Source of the DNA: Meiothermus sp. | GTDB lineage: Bacteria; Deinococcota; Deinococci; Deinococcales; Thermaceae | Direction of reading: 5' to 3' | Assembly (NCBI GenBank): GCA_026004095.1 | Contig: BPIL01000006.1 | Location: forward strand, 1 to 64,000 | DNA: 64,000 bases | Shown: in pieces, positions 9,622 to 18,600 of the stretch | Position numbering within the stretch: the first letter of the stretch is position 1 | How the letters are laid out: the number at the start of each line of letters is the position of its first letter | Notes under the pieces: generated by a model | Told to the model about the DNA's origin: nothing | What the model saw: the letters and a program-made list of their open reading frames with translations, nothing else | Database searches by the model: none | Program-made: the position numbers and the translations under genes

Positions 9622-9951
9622 GCCAAACCCCATCCGCAGAGCAAAAATCGCCGCCAGGCAGGCCACCCCAAGCCACAGCGCGTTCAGAAAAACTTTGCGC
9701 ACGGGCTCGAGGGGCTGCCTGGTAGATGGGCGGAATTGCTGCACCCCAACAGCCACCCATAGCAGAGCAAAAAAACCGTTGGTGGCCCAGACCATCCAGA
9801 CGGGCAGGCCGGTAAGCGCAGGCAGGGCCAGCCAGGCCAGGCTGAGATGAAAAAGCTGAACCAGCAGAGCCAGCGCACTTAGCTGCAACAAACCCCGCCG
9901 CCTCGAGGCCGGAGGCGCGTCGTGTCTCAGCAGATCCGCCCAAGACTTCAT
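9535..9951 (-). CDS. Small four-helix membrane protein coupled to the TRAP transporter
   Basis: A 138-residue protein with four predicted hydrophobic segments (about 22-42, 48-68, 88-107 and 109-130) and a charged N-terminus. Its ATG overlaps the stop of the DctQM-like gene (ATGA at 9948-9951), which argues for translational coupling and a role with the transporter. I do not recognise the family; it is not the DUF1850 protein often found beside TAXI-TRAP genes. Its 3' end overlaps the convergent patatin gene by 87 nt. It could be an accessory subunit, but the function is unassigned. Confidence 0.65.
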   Translation of the reverse strand: MKSWADLLRHDAPPASRRRGLLQLSALALLVQLFHLSLAWLALPALTGLPVWMVWATNGFFALLWVAVGVQQFRPSTRQPLEPVRKVFLNALWLGVACLAAIFALRMGFGLGVALFLTLGCMGYGAAFWRLWLELGKT

Positions 9952-11996
9952 CGATCCAGCGCACGACGGGCCCACCACTGCCAGCCCAGGGCCAAGGCCA
10001 TCACCCCCAGGCCCACAATTTCTGTGCTGGGGTTGTTGGGCATCAGCATGAGCGCGGCTGCCAGGTACAGAAGCCGCTGAAGCCCGTTGGCCTGCCCCAG
10101 CAGGTAGCCCAGGGTGGCTGCTGAGAAGGCTGTAAGCCCCAGCAGGGCGGTTGCAATGATGCGCCCACCCTCGAGCACGCTCTCCACCCCAATCATCAGC
10201 AAGCCCGGATTGAAGAAGACCATATAGGCCAGCAGGGCCGTTCGCAGCTCGTAGACGAAGCCCTGCACACCGGTTCTAAAGGGATCGCCTCTGGCAATGG
10301 CTGAGGCCGCATAGGCCGCCAGGGCCACTGGCGGGGTCGAGTCGGCCATAATGCCAAAATAAAAGGCAAACATGTGGGCCACAATTTTCAGGATAGGCAC
10401 CTCTATGCCCGAGAAGGTCAGGGAGCCATAGTCAATGCCATTCTGCTCGGCAATTCTGGTAATTACCGGAACCACCAGGCTCGCCATCACCACGTAGTTG
10501 GCGGTGGTGGGAAGCCCCATGCCCAGCACCAAACTGATGAGCTGGGCCAGAAACAACGCCACCAGCAGATTGCCCCCTGAAAGGGTTTGTAGCAGGTCGG
10601 TCAGACCAAACCCAATGTTGGTGATGAGCACCACCGCGATGATGATGCCGGCCAGACCGGTGGCAATGGCAATGCCCACCATGTTGCGGGCCCCGTTGGC
10701 GAAGCCCTCGATCACGATCCGCGCAAATGAACGCAAGCCGCTGGCAATGCCCTGCCCGCTGCGCTGGGCGCGGTAAAGTTCCTGTAGCAGCGCCACCCCA
10801 ATCATCAAGAAGATGGTGTTGAGCGCGGCCCGTTCAGGCGACACCTCGAGAATCAGCAGGGCGTAAAGCAAGTAGGCCAGGGGAAACACGTAGTGCAGCC
10901 CCGCCCGAAAGGTCGGCCAGAACCTGGGCAGCTCGGACTTGGGCAGTCCTTTGAGGCCCAGTTTGACCGCCTCCAAATCCACCAGAATAAACAAGGTGGT
11001 GTAAGCCAGCAAGGCCGGCACAACAGCCATCAGCACCAGCGCCGAGTACGGTACGCCCAGGAAGTCGGCCATGATAAAAGCCGCCGCCCCCATCACGGGG
11101 GGCATGAGCTGCCCGTTGGAGCTGGCCGCCACCTCGACCGCCCCGGCTTTCTCGGCCGAGTAGCCCGCCCGCCGCATGGCCGGGATGGTAAAGGTGCCGC
11201 TGGTGACCACATTGGAGATGGAAGATCCCGAGACCACCCCGGTGAGCGCAGAAGATACAATCGAGGCCTTGGCGGGCCCACCCCGCACCCCCCCCAGGAC
11301 GCTAAACGCCAGATCGGTGAACCATTTGCCAGCCCCAGCCCGCTCGAGGATGGCCCCAAACAGCACAAACACGAACACGGTTCGGGCCGCCACCCCAATG
11401 GGCGTGCCCCAGATGCTATCCGAGGCGTTCATAAAGAGCTGGCTCACCAACGAGCGCCACTGCACACCTGCGTGGAGCTGGCCCAGCGCACCGGGCAACT
11501 GCCCCTGGAAGAGCCCCTGGGGCCCGGTAAGGGCAAACAGCATAAACACAATGGTGATAACGGGCATGGCCGGCCCCAGCGAACGCCAGCCCGCCAGCAG
11601 CAGCATCAGGATGGTAATGCTCCCTACCACCAGGTCGGTCTGGTTGGCCAGCCCGCCCCGGATCTCGATCATCTCCTTGTACTGCCACATTACATAGCCT
11701 GCCGAAAGGGTCGCGGTAATGCCCAGCACCCAATCGAACAGGGGAATCCGGTCACGACGGCTACGGCGGTTGAAGGGGTATACCAGAAACACCAGGGCGA
11801 AAGCAAAGGCCAGGTGGGCTGCCCGGAAGAAAAGCTGATCCAGTGAGCCAACCCAGGTCGCCCAGACCTGGAACACGCTCCAACCCACCGCCAGCCCCAG
11901 GATGACCCAGCGGGTCCAATCGGTGGGTTTTCGCCCCCCCAGCTCGGTCTCCTCAACCAAGCGGGTTGCTTCAACCTCCGGCTTATTGTTATGCAT
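9948..11996 (-). CDS. TRAP transporter permease, 4TM/12TM (DctQM) fusion
   Basis: A 682-residue membrane protein that fuses the small and large TRAP membrane subunits, as in the TAXI subfamily. It drives ion-coupled uptake of an organic acid delivered by the binding protein encoded upstream. TRAP large-subunit landmarks include the GVVSGSSISNVVTSGTFTIP region (about 255) and the VLGMGLPTTANYVV region (about 490), plus many hydrophobic helices. The start ATG lies 9 bp after an AGGTTATGG-type stretch. It is downstream of the TAXI binding protein, with a terminator-like hairpin between them, and is coupled to a small 4-TM gene. Substrate unknown (C4-dicarboxylates, glutamate or 2-oxoglutarate are possible). 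Confidence 0.9.
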   Translation of the reverse strand: MHNNKPEVEATRLVEETELGGRKPTDWTRWVILGLAVGWSVFQVWATWVGSLDQLFFRAAHLAFAFALVFLVYPFNRRSRRDRIPLFDWVLGITATLSAGYVMWQYKEMIEIRGGLANQTDLVVGSITILMLLLAGWRSLGPAMPVITIVFMLFALTGPQGLFQGQLPGALGQLHAGVQWRSLVSQLFMNASDSIWGTPIGVAARTVFVFVLFGAILERAGAGKWFTDLAFSVLGGVRGGPAKASIVSSALTGVVSGSSISNVVTSGTFTIPAMRRAGYSAEKAGAVEVAASSNGQLMPPVMGAAAFIMADFLGVPYSALVLMAVVPALLAYTTLFILVDLEAVKLGLKGLPKSELPRFWPTFRAGLHYVFPLAYLLYALLILEVSPERAALNTIFLMIGVALLQELYRAQRSGQGIASGLRSFARIVIEGFANGARNMVGIAIATGLAGIIIAVVLITNIGFGLTDLLQTLSGGNLLVALFLAQLISLVLGMGLPTTANYVVMASLVVPVITRIAEQNGIDYGSLTFSGIEVPILKIVAHMFAFYFGIMADSTPPVALAAYAASAIARGDPFRTGVQGFVYELRTALLAYMVFFNPGLLMIGVESVLEGGRIIATALLGLTAFSAATLGYLLGQANGLQRLLYLAAALMLMPNNPSTEIVGLGVMALALGWQWWARRALDR

Positions 11997-12113
11997 CCAT
12001 AACCTCCATGCTCACGTCCCCTACGCTGTTGAACTCGAGCAGGGCACACCTCCCTGGCTCATAGGCTGGCATAGTTTTACACCCAAAAGCCCACAACGTC
12101 CATTTTGACCCAC

Positions 12114-12142
12114 AAAAAGTAAGGCCGACTCGACGGTCGGCC
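12114..12142 (-). terminator. Terminator/attenuator between TAXI binding protein and TRAP permease
   Basis: On the minus strand GGCCGAC / GTCGGCC (12123-12129 with 12136-12142, 6-nt loop) is followed by TTACTTTTT. It lies 18 bp after the binding-protein stop and about 120 bp before the permease start, so partial termination here would yield more binding protein than permease. Confidence 0.7.
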
Positions 12143-12159
12143 CGGACGGGTTCAAGAAT

Positions 12160-13107
12160 CTAGCGGATGATGCGCTTTTCGCGGTAGTAGCGCTCGGCGC
12201 CGGGGTGCAGGGGAATTGGCAGGTTGCGAGCGGCCAGGTTCACGTTGAAAAAGCGCTGCAGGTTGGGGTGAATCGATTTGAACTCGGGGTTATCGAAGGT
12301 GGCCTTGAGCATGTTGTACACCACGTCGGCGCTCAGGCTCTCGGCAGCAATCCACATCGATAGCACCGCCACCGAAGGGGTGGTCACATCCACACCACGG
12401 TAGGTTTCACCCGGGATGTTGAAAGCGCGGTAGAAGGGGTACTTTTTAGCCAGTTCCTGCACGCGGCTGGCTTCAACCTCCACCAACTGGATGCGCAAGG
12501 TTTGGGCGGCCTGGCTGATCACCGAGGCCCCCAGGCCCCCTGTAAAGAAGAAGGCATCGGCGCGGCCGTCCTGCATCAGGGCCAGGGCGTTGTTGGGGTT
12601 GACCCGGATGGCTTCACGCAGGTCGCTCAGGCTGAGCCCGTAGGCCTCGAGCACCTGGCGGGCGTTCTGCTCAGTTCCAGAGCCCACATCGCCGATCACC
12701 ACCCGCTTGCCCTTGAGGTCGGCAATGGTGTTGATACCGGCCCCAGCGCGGGCCACCACGTGCACCACCTCAGGGTAGAGAATGCCCACTGCACGGATGT
12801 TTTTCACCGGTTTGCCTTCAAAAGCCGCGATGCCCGTTCCGTTGTAGGCATAGTAAGCAATATCGTTCTGAGCCAGGCCCATCTGAAGCTCGCCCGAAGC
12901 GATGGCGTTGATGTTGAACACCGAGCCGCCGGTAGAGCGCGCATTGGCCCGCACCCCAATGTTGGCGTCGTTGACCAGCTTGGCGATGCCGGTAGCCACC
13001 GGGAAATAAACCCCGGTGGTACCACCTGAACCGATGGTGACGAAGGTTTGCGCGAGAGCGGAGCCCATCAGCGCAAGTGAGGCGAATAGCAGAAACTTCT
13101 TTTTCAT
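12160..13107 (-). CDS. TAXI-family TRAP solute-binding protein
   Basis: Secreted ligand-binding protein of 315 residues. It has a Sec signal peptide (MKKKFLLFASLALMGSALAQ, cut after Ala-Gln or Ala) and the TAXI hallmark IGSGGTTGVYFPVATGIAKL at about residues 26-45. GKRVVIGDVGSGTEQNA (about 130) is another family feature. The start has an AGGGA-type site upstream. First gene of the TRAP operon; substrate not determinable from sequence. Confidence 0.9.
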   Translation of the reverse strand: MKKKFLLFASLALMGSALAQTFVTIGSGGTTGVYFPVATGIAKLVNDANIGVRANARSTGGSVFNINAIASGELQMGLAQNDIAYYAYNGTGIAAFEGKPVKNIRAVGILYPEVVHVVARAGAGINTIADLKGKRVVIGDVGSGTEQNARQVLEAYGLSLSDLREAIRVNPNNALALMQDGRADAFFFTGGLGASVISQAAQTLRIQLVEVEASRVQELAKKYPFYRAFNIPGETYRGVDVTTPSVAVLSMWIAAESLSADVVYNMLKATFDNPEFKSIHPNLQRFFNVNLAARNLPIPLHPGAERYYREKRIIR

Positions 13108-13184
13108 TTCGGTTCCCTCCTTGTGCTAACCGGGTTGATTATTTCCCAGTGTCGGGGCTGCGTCAACCTCTGTCCTCGATTAGG

Positions 13185-13190
13185 TAGAGT
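13185..13190 (+). promoter_or_regulatory. -10 box TAGAGT, methyltransferase gene promoter (leaderless)
   Basis: TAGAGT ends 5 nt before the GTG start at 13196, with no ribosome binding site between. Confidence 0.45.
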
Positions 13191-13195
13191 GAAGT

Positions 13196-14434
13196 GTGGT
13201 CAGATTACACATTGAGAAGCTGGTTGCAGGCGGCCTGGGACTGGCCCGCACCCCCTCGGGAACCGCCCTGGTGCGGGGTGGTTTACCAGGTGAGACAGTA
13301 GAAGCAGAGCTTTGGGAGCGCAAAAACCACCTCGAGGGTCGGGTAATCCGTGTTCTGGAAGCACATCCAGCACGGTACCTCGAGGCATTGCCCCCTTCAG
13401 CCGACCTGCCGCTGGAATACCCCTACCAGTTGCCCATAAAGCAGCTTTTGGTACAGGAGTCGCTCGAGCGCATTGGCAAGCTCCAATTCGAGCTGGCCCC
13501 AGTTCAGCCCTCCCCCAGCTACACCGCCCAGCCCGGCCTTTACTACCGCACCGCCGCCCAGTACGCCCTGCACCCCCTGGGGGGGCTGGCCTACCGGCGG
13601 CCCCGCTCCAACGAGCTGGTGCCCATACCCCACGACCCCCTCATCGCCGAACCCCTCCAACCCGCCTTCGAGCTGTTGAGCGGTTGGCCGCTCGCCAACC
13701 TCGAGGAGGTGGTCTTACGGGGCTCGATCTACGAGCAAAAGGTGCAGATCGGGTTTATTGGTGGACACGCGCGGCATTTCCAAAAAACCGCGCAGGCCCT
13801 GGTGCAGGAAGGCATCGCCGGCGTGGTCTGGGGGGCCTCGAGCCCCAAGGGCCGTTTCCGCGGGCCGCTCCAGCACCTGGCTGGAACCCCGCACCTCCTC
13901 GAGGACTTTGGCGGGGTGCTTTCCAGCGTAAACGTGCAGAGTTTCGCCCAGGTCAATCCCAAGGCAGCCGGGCTGCTGTTCCAGGAGGCCGCCCAGGTGG
14001 TTGAACCCGGCCGCAAGGCTGTAGAGCTTTATGCCGGCAGCGGTGTTCTGAGCCTGCACCTGGCCCCTCGCTTTAGCGAGATGGTGGCCATTGAGATTAA
14101 CCCAAGCGCAGTTAAGCGGGGGGAGGCCGACCGCGACCGGCTGGGGGTGCAGAACCTGGTGTTTGTTCGCGACGACGCCAGGGTGCTGGGCCGGCACCTC
14201 CCCGCCGACCTGGTTGTGGTCGATCCCCCTCGAGCCGGCCTGTCTCCCGAGGTGCTGGCCGGCCTGCTAGAGCACAGGCCCCGGCAGATCCTCTACATCG
14301 CCTGCGACCCGGCCACCTGGGCCCGCGACGTCGGCCGACTCGCGCAGGGCGGTTATAGCCTGCGCTTTGCCCGCCCCTACGACTTCTACCCGTTCACCCA
14401 CCACGTGGAGGTGCTGAGCCTGTTATCGCTCTGA
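13196..14434 (+). CDS. TRAM-domain RNA (uracil-5-)-methyltransferase, RlmD/TrmA family
   Basis: SAM-dependent enzyme predicted to make 5-methyluridine in rRNA or tRNA. An N-terminal TRAM domain (residues 1-55) is followed by a Rossmann methyltransferase with [11 protein letters not shown] (about 280), VDPPRAGL (about 343) and the catalytic-Cys motif [12 protein letters not shown] (about 366). A terminal HHVEVLSLL carries the general-base Glu. GTG start. The [4Fe-4S] cysteines (CxxxxxCxxC) of classical RumA are missing; the only Cys is the catalytic one. The site of modification therefore cannot be assigned. The hisF gene follows with 11-47 bp spacing. Confidence 0.85.
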   Translation: MVRLHIEKLVAGGLGLARTPSGTALVRGGLPGETVEAELWERKNHLEGRVIRVLEAHPARYLEALPPSADLPLEYPYQLPIKQLLVQESLERIGKLQFELAPVQPSPSYTAQPGLYYRTAAQYALHPLGGLAYRRPRSNELVPIPHDPLIAEPLQPAFELLSGWPLANLEEVVLRGSIYEQKVQIGFIGGHARHFQKTAQALVQEGIAGVVWGASSPKGRFRGPLQHLAGTPHLLEDFGGVLSSVNVQSFAQVNPKAAGLLFQEAAQVVEPGRKAVELYAGSGVLSLHLAPRFSEMVAIEINPSAVKRGEADRDRLGVQNLVFVRDDARVLGRHLPADLVVVDPPRAGLSPEVLAGLLEHRPRQILYIACDPATWARDVGRLAQGGYSLRFARPYDFYPFTHHVEVLSLLSL

Positions 14435-14481
14435 GGAGGCACCCCTTGCGCTTTGGAGCCGCTTCTCCGAGAATCGTCGTT

Positions 14482-15273
14482 GTGTTGGTCAAACGCATCA
14501 TCCCGTGCCTCGATGTCCACAACGGACGGGTGGTCAAGGGCATCAACTTCGTGAACCTGCGGGATGCGGGGGATCCGGTCGAGGCGGCCAAGGCCTACAA
14601 CCTGGCCGGGGCCGACGAGCTGGTTTTCCTGGACATTACCGCCACCCACGAGGAGCGCGGCCTGATGCTCGATATAGCCACCCAGGTGGCCGAGCAGGTG
14701 TTCATTCCCTTTACGGTGGGCGGGGGGGTGCGCAGCCTCGAGGATGCCCGGGCCCTGCTGCTGGCTGGAGCCGACAAAGTCTCAATTAACTCGGCGGCTG
14801 TTCGGCGGCCCGAGCTGATCCGGGAGCTGGCCGAGCACTTTGGTAATCAGGCCGTGGTGCTGGCCATCGATGCGCGCAGAAGCGGCAACTCCTGGGAGGT
14901 GTACGTGGCCGGGGGCCGCACCCCCACTGGACTGGACGCGCTGGCCTGGGCTGAACGGGGGGCCAGCCTGGGTGCGGGGGAAATCCTGCTGACCAGCATG
15001 GACGCCGATGGCACCAGGGCCGGTTTCGATGTGGCCCTGTGCCAGGCCGTGTCGCGGGTGGTGGATGTTCCGGTCATCGCCTCTGGCGGTGCGGGTAGCC
15101 CGCAGCATTTTGCCGAGGTGCTGCAAGATGGTGTTGCCGACGCAGCCCTGGCCGCCAGCGTGTTTCATTTTGGCGAGATTCCCATCCCACAGCTCAAAGC
15201 GTACCTGGCCCAACAGGGTATTCCCGTTCGGCTCGAGGCTCCCTCCGACGGTGGGTTGCAATCCCCCGCGTGA
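14482..15273 (+). CDS. hisF: Imidazole glycerol phosphate synthase, cyclase subunit
   Basis: Together with HisH makes IGP and AICAR from PRFAR in histidine synthesis. A (beta/alpha)8 barrel with [17 protein letters not shown] at the N-terminus (catalytic Asp in CLD), [10 protein letters not shown] (phosphate site, about 80), LTSMDADGT with the second catalytic Asp (about 130 in E. coli-type numbering) and [11 protein letters not shown] 14482 is chosen because it gives the usual M-x-x-KRI start. A TTG at 14446 in the same frame has a much better ribosome binding site (GAGGAGG at 14433-14439) and would add 12 residues. Followed by hisIE. Confidence 0.95.
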   Translation: MLVKRIIPCLDVHNGRVVKGINFVNLRDAGDPVEAAKAYNLAGADELVFLDITATHEERGLMLDIATQVAEQVFIPFTVGGGVRSLEDARALLLAGADKVSINSAAVRRPELIRELAEHFGNQAVVLAIDARRSGNSWEVYVAGGRTPTGLDALAWAERGASLGAGEILLTSMDADGTRAGFDVALCQAVSRVVDVPVIASGGAGSPQHFAEVLQDGVADAALAASVFHFGEIPIPQLKAYLAQQGIPVRLEAPSDGGLQSPA

Positions 15274-15300
15274 CCGCCAAGAATGGGCAACGAGGAGCCT

Positions 15301-15936
15301 ATGAATCTCGCTGCAGTTCGATTCGATGCCAACGGCCTGGTTCCGGTCATCGTGCAAGATGCACAGACCGGTCAGGTGCTCACACTGGCCTACGCCAACC
15401 TCGAGGCCCTCGAGCAGACCCTACAAACCCGACAAAGCACCTTCTGGAGCCGCAGCCGGGGCACGCTCTGGGTCAAGGGCCAGACCTCCGGGCATACCCA
15501 GCGGGTGGTGGAAGTTGTGCTCGACTGCGACCAGGACGCGGTGGTGTACAAAGTGATCCCGGAGGGCCCGGCCTGCCACACCGGGGCCGAAAGCTGTTTT
15601 CACCATCCCCTGACCCCCACCGCCGACCCACCCCTGGGTGAGGTTTTGGAGCGGGTATACCGAACCATCCAGCAACGCCTGGAGACCCTACCCGAGGGCT
15701 CATACGTCGCCAAACTGCACCAGGCAGGTCTCGACCGCCTGCTCAAAAAAATCGGCGAGGAGGCCGGCGAGGTGATTATCGCCGCTAAAAACCAGCACCC
15801 CGAGGAGCTGGTATGGGAAGCCTCGGATCTGCTGTTCCACCTGCTGTTCGTGCTCGCAGAGCAAGGCCTCACCCCCGCGGATCTCGCCCGCACGCTCTGG
15901 AGCCGACACAAACCGAAGGATCAGGGCCAGGCCTAG
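15301..15936 (+). CDS. hisIE: Bifunctional phosphoribosyl-AMP cyclohydrolase / phosphoribosyl-ATP pyrophosphatase
   Basis: Second and third steps of histidine synthesis in one 211-residue protein. The HisI half carries TFWSRSRGTLWVKGQTSGH (about residues 43-61), DCDQDA (about 76) and CHTGAESCF (about 93), which include the Zn and Mg ligands. The HisE half (about 115-211) has the helical pyrophosphatase motif EEAGEVIIAAKN. ATG 15301 follows GAGGAG; an earlier in-frame ATG at 15283 is less well supported. It is 27 bp downstream of hisF, so a his operon fragment. Confidence 0.93.
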   Translation: MNLAAVRFDANGLVPVIVQDAQTGQVLTLAYANLEALEQTLQTRQSTFWSRSRGTLWVKGQTSGHTQRVVEVVLDCDQDAVVYKVIPEGPACHTGAESCFHHPLTPTADPPLGEVLERVYRTIQQRLETLPEGSYVAKLHQAGLDRLLKKIGEEAGEVIIAAKNQHPEELVWEASDLLFHLLFVLAEQGLTPADLARTLWSRHKPKDQGQA

Positions 15937-15983
15937 GGATTCCCTGGAAGGGTTACCAGGGCCTGCGTTTTCGCAAAGCTTGG

Positions 15984-15989
15984 TAATCT
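15984..15989 (+). promoter_or_regulatory. -10 box TAATCT, glpX promoter (leaderless)
   Basis: TAATCT ends 6 nt before the glpX ATG, with no Shine-Dalgarno. Confidence 0.5.
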
Positions 15990-15995
15990 TGAGAT

Positions 15996-16988
15996 ATGGA
16001 AGTGGAATTCGATACCGATATGGACATTGAGCGGCTCCTGGTGCTCGAGATCGCCCGGGTCACCGAGCAGGCCGCGCTGGCCGCCAGCCGGCTGGCCGGA
16101 ATGGGCAAAAAAGATGCCGTGGACGCGGCCGGCACCGAGGCCATGCGCACCGTGCTCTCCGAGCTCCCCATCAATGGCCGGGTGGTGATTGGCGAAGGCG
16201 AGATGGACGAAGCCCCCATGCTCTACATCGGCGAGCGCCTCGGACGGGGCGGGCCGGAGGTGGACATTGCGGTGGATCCGGTAGAGGGCACCACCATCAC
16301 CGCCAAAGGTCTGCCCAACGCCATCACGGTCATTGCCATCAGCGAAAAAGGCGGCCTGGTGGGGGCCCCCGACATGTATATGCAAAAGCTGGTGGTGGGC
16401 CCACCGGCAGCCGGCAAGGTGAGCCTGGATTTTCCGGTAGAGGCCAACCTGCGCATCGTCGCCGACTCCCTGCAACGCAAGGTAGAAGACCTGGTGGTGG
16501 TCATTTTGGATCGGCCCCGGCACGAACAGCTCATCCGCGAGGTGCGGGAAGCCGGGGCCAGGGTCAAGCTGATCACCGATGGCGACGTGGTGGCGGCGGT
16601 CTCGGTGGCCGTTCGTGGAACCGGCGTTCACGTCATGATGGGCAGTGGGGGTGCCCCCGAAGGAGTGCTGGCGGCGGCTGCTTTGAAGTGTATGGGTGGG
16701 GAGATTCAAGGGCGCTTCCTGCCCAGCAACCCCGCCGAGCTCGAGCGGCTCCATGCCATGGGGGTGGACGAGAAGAAAATCTACCGCACCAACGACCTCG
16801 CCCCAGGCCGGCAAATTGTCTTCTCGGCAACCGGCATCACCCACGGAGAACTGCTCGAGGGGGTGCGCTACTTTGGCGGCGGTGCCCGCACCCACTCGAT
16901 CGTGATGGGCTATCAGACCAAGGTGGTGCGCTTTATCGACTCCATTCACCTTTTCGAAAGCGGCGCCAGGGTCAACATACGGGTGTAG
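15996..16988 (+). CDS. glpX: Class II fructose-1,6-bisphosphatase
   Basis: Gluconeogenic phosphatase converting fructose-1,6-bisphosphate to fructose-6-phosphate; 330 residues, cytoplasmic. GlpX features are the [12 protein letters not shown] segment (about 36-47), [14 protein letters not shown] (about 64-77) with acidic metal ligands, VDPVEGT (about 92-98) and [15 protein letters not shown] (about 213). Starts at ATG 15996 without a ribosome binding site. Separated from hisIE by 59 bp with its own promoter. Confidence 0.95.
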   Translation: MEVEFDTDMDIERLLVLEIARVTEQAALAASRLAGMGKKDAVDAAGTEAMRTVLSELPINGRVVIGEGEMDEAPMLYIGERLGRGGPEVDIAVDPVEGTTITAKGLPNAITVIAISEKGGLVGAPDMYMQKLVVGPPAAGKVSLDFPVEANLRIVADSLQRKVEDLVVVILDRPRHEQLIREVREAGARVKLITDGDVVAAVSVAVRGTGVHVMMGSGGAPEGVLAAAALKCMGGEIQGRFLPSNPAELERLHAMGVDEKKIYRTNDLAPGRQIVFSATGITHGELLEGVRYFGGGARTHSIVMGYQTKVVRFIDSIHLFESGARVNIRV

Positions 16989-17003
16989 CCGCGGTTACCA
17001 GAA

Positions 17004-17028
17004 CAAAAACCAGGGGCATTGCCCCTGG
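17004..17028 (-). terminator. Terminator after the small secreted protein gene (shared with glpX)
   Basis: CCAGGGGC / GCCCCTGG (17010-17017 with 17021-17028, loop ATT). The minus strand continues with GTTTTTGTTC, giving a good U-tract for the minus gene. In the plus direction the T-rich tail is weak, so glpX use is less certain. Confidence 0.8.
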
Positions 17029-17045
17029 CGATGGATTGGTCTGTT

Positions 17046-17495
17046 TTAGAAACCGATGTTTACGCCCACAGCACCGCCCAAACCAAAGGCGCTCGAGCTG
17101 CCAAAAAACAGCATGGGGTGCACTTCCACAAAAACACCCACCAGCGGCAGGCCCACGTTTAAATAGGTTCCGATTACCCCTCGAGCCCCCAAACCACCGC
17201 TGCTGGAGCCCTGTGATAGCAGGGATACGGTTGTCCCGGAGGCATAAAACAAGCCAGCCCCCGCGTACAGGTCGGTCAGGGGCACCGAGAACAGCACGTC
17301 GGCACCACCACCCAGGGAAGCCGGCCCCCCGGTAAAGAAGTTGGCGCCGCCATACACCCGCCCATCCACCAGCAAGGGCACCAAAGAAAAGCGCACACCC
17401 GCATTAACCCCAAAAGGGCTCCCTGCCGTCACCTGCACACTCTGGGCCAGAGCCGAACCGAGCAGCAAAACCCACAGGATCAGCCATTTACGCAT
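17046..17495 (-). CDS. Small secreted, probable outer-membrane beta-barrel protein
   Basis: A 149-residue protein with a clear signal peptide (MRKWLILWVLLLGSALAQ) and alternating hydrophobic/Gly-rich strands. It ends in VNIGF, where a terminal Phe resembles outer-membrane barrel signals. The length would allow about 8 short strands. No enzyme motif is seen. ATG 17495 has GGAGG upstream and a TATACT box further back. Single-gene unit between convergent glpX and upstream asd. Function not recognised. Confidence 0.6.
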   Translation of the reverse strand: MRKWLILWVLLLGSALAQSVQVTAGSPFGVNAGVRFSLVPLLVDGRVYGGANFFTGGPASLGGGADVLFSVPLTDLYAGAGLFYASGTTVSLLSQGSSSGGLGARGVIGTYLNVGLPLVGVFVEVHPMLFFGSSSAFGLGGAVGVNIGF

Positions 17496-17530
17496 ACAAA
17501 CCTCCGCGCCAAGTATAAATGGGCGCTGTC

Positions 17531-18529
17531 CTAGATGGCTACTGGCTTTTGCAGCAGTTCCGCAATCTGCACGGCATTTAAAGCCGCTCCCTTGAGCAAC
17601 TGGTCTCCCGCCACGAAGAAATCCAGCCCATTATCAAAAACCAGGCTCTTACGGATGCGCCCCACCTCCACATTAAACTTGCCGGTCGCGCTCAGGGGCA
17701 TGGGGTAGCGTTTGGCAGCGGGGTCGTCGACCAAATCCACCCCCGGGGCTGCGCTTAGCACCGCTCGAGCTGCCTCCGGACTGACGGGTTTTTCAAACTC
17801 CACCGTAACCGCCTCGGAGTGCACCCGCAAGGTTGGAACCCGCACAGCCGTGCAGGAAACCCGGATCTGCGAGTCCTCCATGATCTTCTGGGTTTCCCAC
17901 AGCACCTTCATCTCCTCTTTGGTGTAGCCGTTTTCCTGGAAGGCATCAATCTGCGGAATCACGTTGAAGGGCAGGGGGTGGGCGAAGGTTTTGTGTTCAA
18001 CCGCACGCCCGGCCAGAAACTCTTTGGTGCCCTGCAACAGCTCCTCCATCCCGCTCGCGCCCGCCCCCGAAGCACTCTGGTAGGTGCTCACAATCACCCT
18101 TCGCGCCTTGAAGGCTTTGTGCAGGGGATGAAGGGCCATCAGCAAAATAGCTGTGGTGCAGTTGGGGTTGGCAATGATGTTCTTGTGACCCCGGATGGCG
18201 TGCGGGTTGATCTCCGGTACAATCAGGGGTACGTCCGGCTCATAGCGAAAGGCCGAGGAGTTGTCGATCACCACCGACTGGGTGGCCCATATGGGCGCGT
18301 ATTGCTTAGAGATACTGCTGCCCGCACTCGCCAGCACCACATCCACCGGCAAAGGGGCCTCCGGCAGGGCCTCCACAGCGATTTCCTTTCCTCTAAAAAC
18401 CATGCTTCGGCCTGCGGAGCGCGCCGAGGCGTACAGCCGCAGCTCCGACACCGGAAAGTCTCGCCGCTCGAGCACACTCAGCAACTCTCTACCAACCGCC
18501 CCAGTCGCCCCTACAATCGCGATTTTCAT
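17531..18529 (-). CDS. asd: Aspartate-semialdehyde dehydrogenase
   Basis: Reduces aspartyl phosphate to the semialdehyde, the branch point for threonine, methionine, isoleucine and lysine/diaminopimelate. The 332-residue protein has the NADP-binding [13 protein letters not shown] (residues 3-15), the active-site Cys in NPNCTTA (about 128) and [12 protein letters not shown] with substrate-binding Arg and His downstream (about 220-235). The start is ATG 18529 with GAGGTG 6 nt upstream; the GTG three codons earlier lies inside that site. The 5' region (18546-18664) carries its own promoter, a threonine-rich mini-ORF and a terminator, suggesting attenuation. Confidence 0.95.
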   Translation of the reverse strand: MKIAIVGATGAVGRELLSVLERRDFPVSELRLYASARSAGRSMVFRGKEIAVEALPEAPLPVDVVLASAGSSISKQYAPIWATQSVVIDNSSAFRYEPDVPLIVPEINPHAIRGHKNIIANPNCTTAILLMALHPLHKAFKARRVIVSTYQSASGAGASGMEELLQGTKEFLAGRAVEHKTFAHPLPFNVIPQIDAFQENGYTKEEMKVLWETQKIMEDSQIRVSCTAVRVPTLRVHSEAVTVEFEKPVSPEAARAVLSAAPGVDLVDDPAAKRYPMPLSATGKFNVEVGRIRKSLVFDNGLDFFVAGDQLLKGAALNAVQIAELLQKPVAI

Positions 18530-18545
18530 AGCCTTCACCTCTCTT

Positions 18546-18573
18546 CAACAAAAAACCTGCCAGAACTGGCAGG
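18546..18573 (-). terminator. Attenuator terminator in asd leader
   Basis: On the minus strand CCTGCCAG-TT-CTGGCAGG (18556-18573) is followed by TTTTTTGTTG, a canonical intrinsic terminator, 16 nt before the asd start codon. Its position between promoter and gene means read-through must be regulated for asd to be expressed. Confidence 0.85.
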
Positions 18574-18574
18574 C

Positions 18575-18600
18575 AGCGGCAGCTCGAGCGAGCCGCCGCT
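18575..18600 (-). promoter_or_regulatory. Leader hairpin at the stop codon of the Thr-rich peptide
   Basis: Minus-strand AGCGGC...GCCGCT (18595-18600 with 18575-18580), with inner pairs closing on a 4-nt loop, begins at the last base of the leader-peptide UAA. It is separated by one base from the terminator hairpin. It is the candidate pause/anti-antiterminator element. The exact competing antiterminator fold is not obvious by eye. Confidence 0.6.

Noticed and set aside
10893-11846. 317-codon plus-strand frame opposite the TRAP permease
   Set aside because: Gln/His/Arg-rich shadow of a membrane protein gene; no promoter or ribosome binding site.
15933-16949. 338-codon minus-strand frame covering glpX
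   Set aside because: glpX on the plus strand has all family motifs and a promoter; the opposite frame is a codon-bias shadow.
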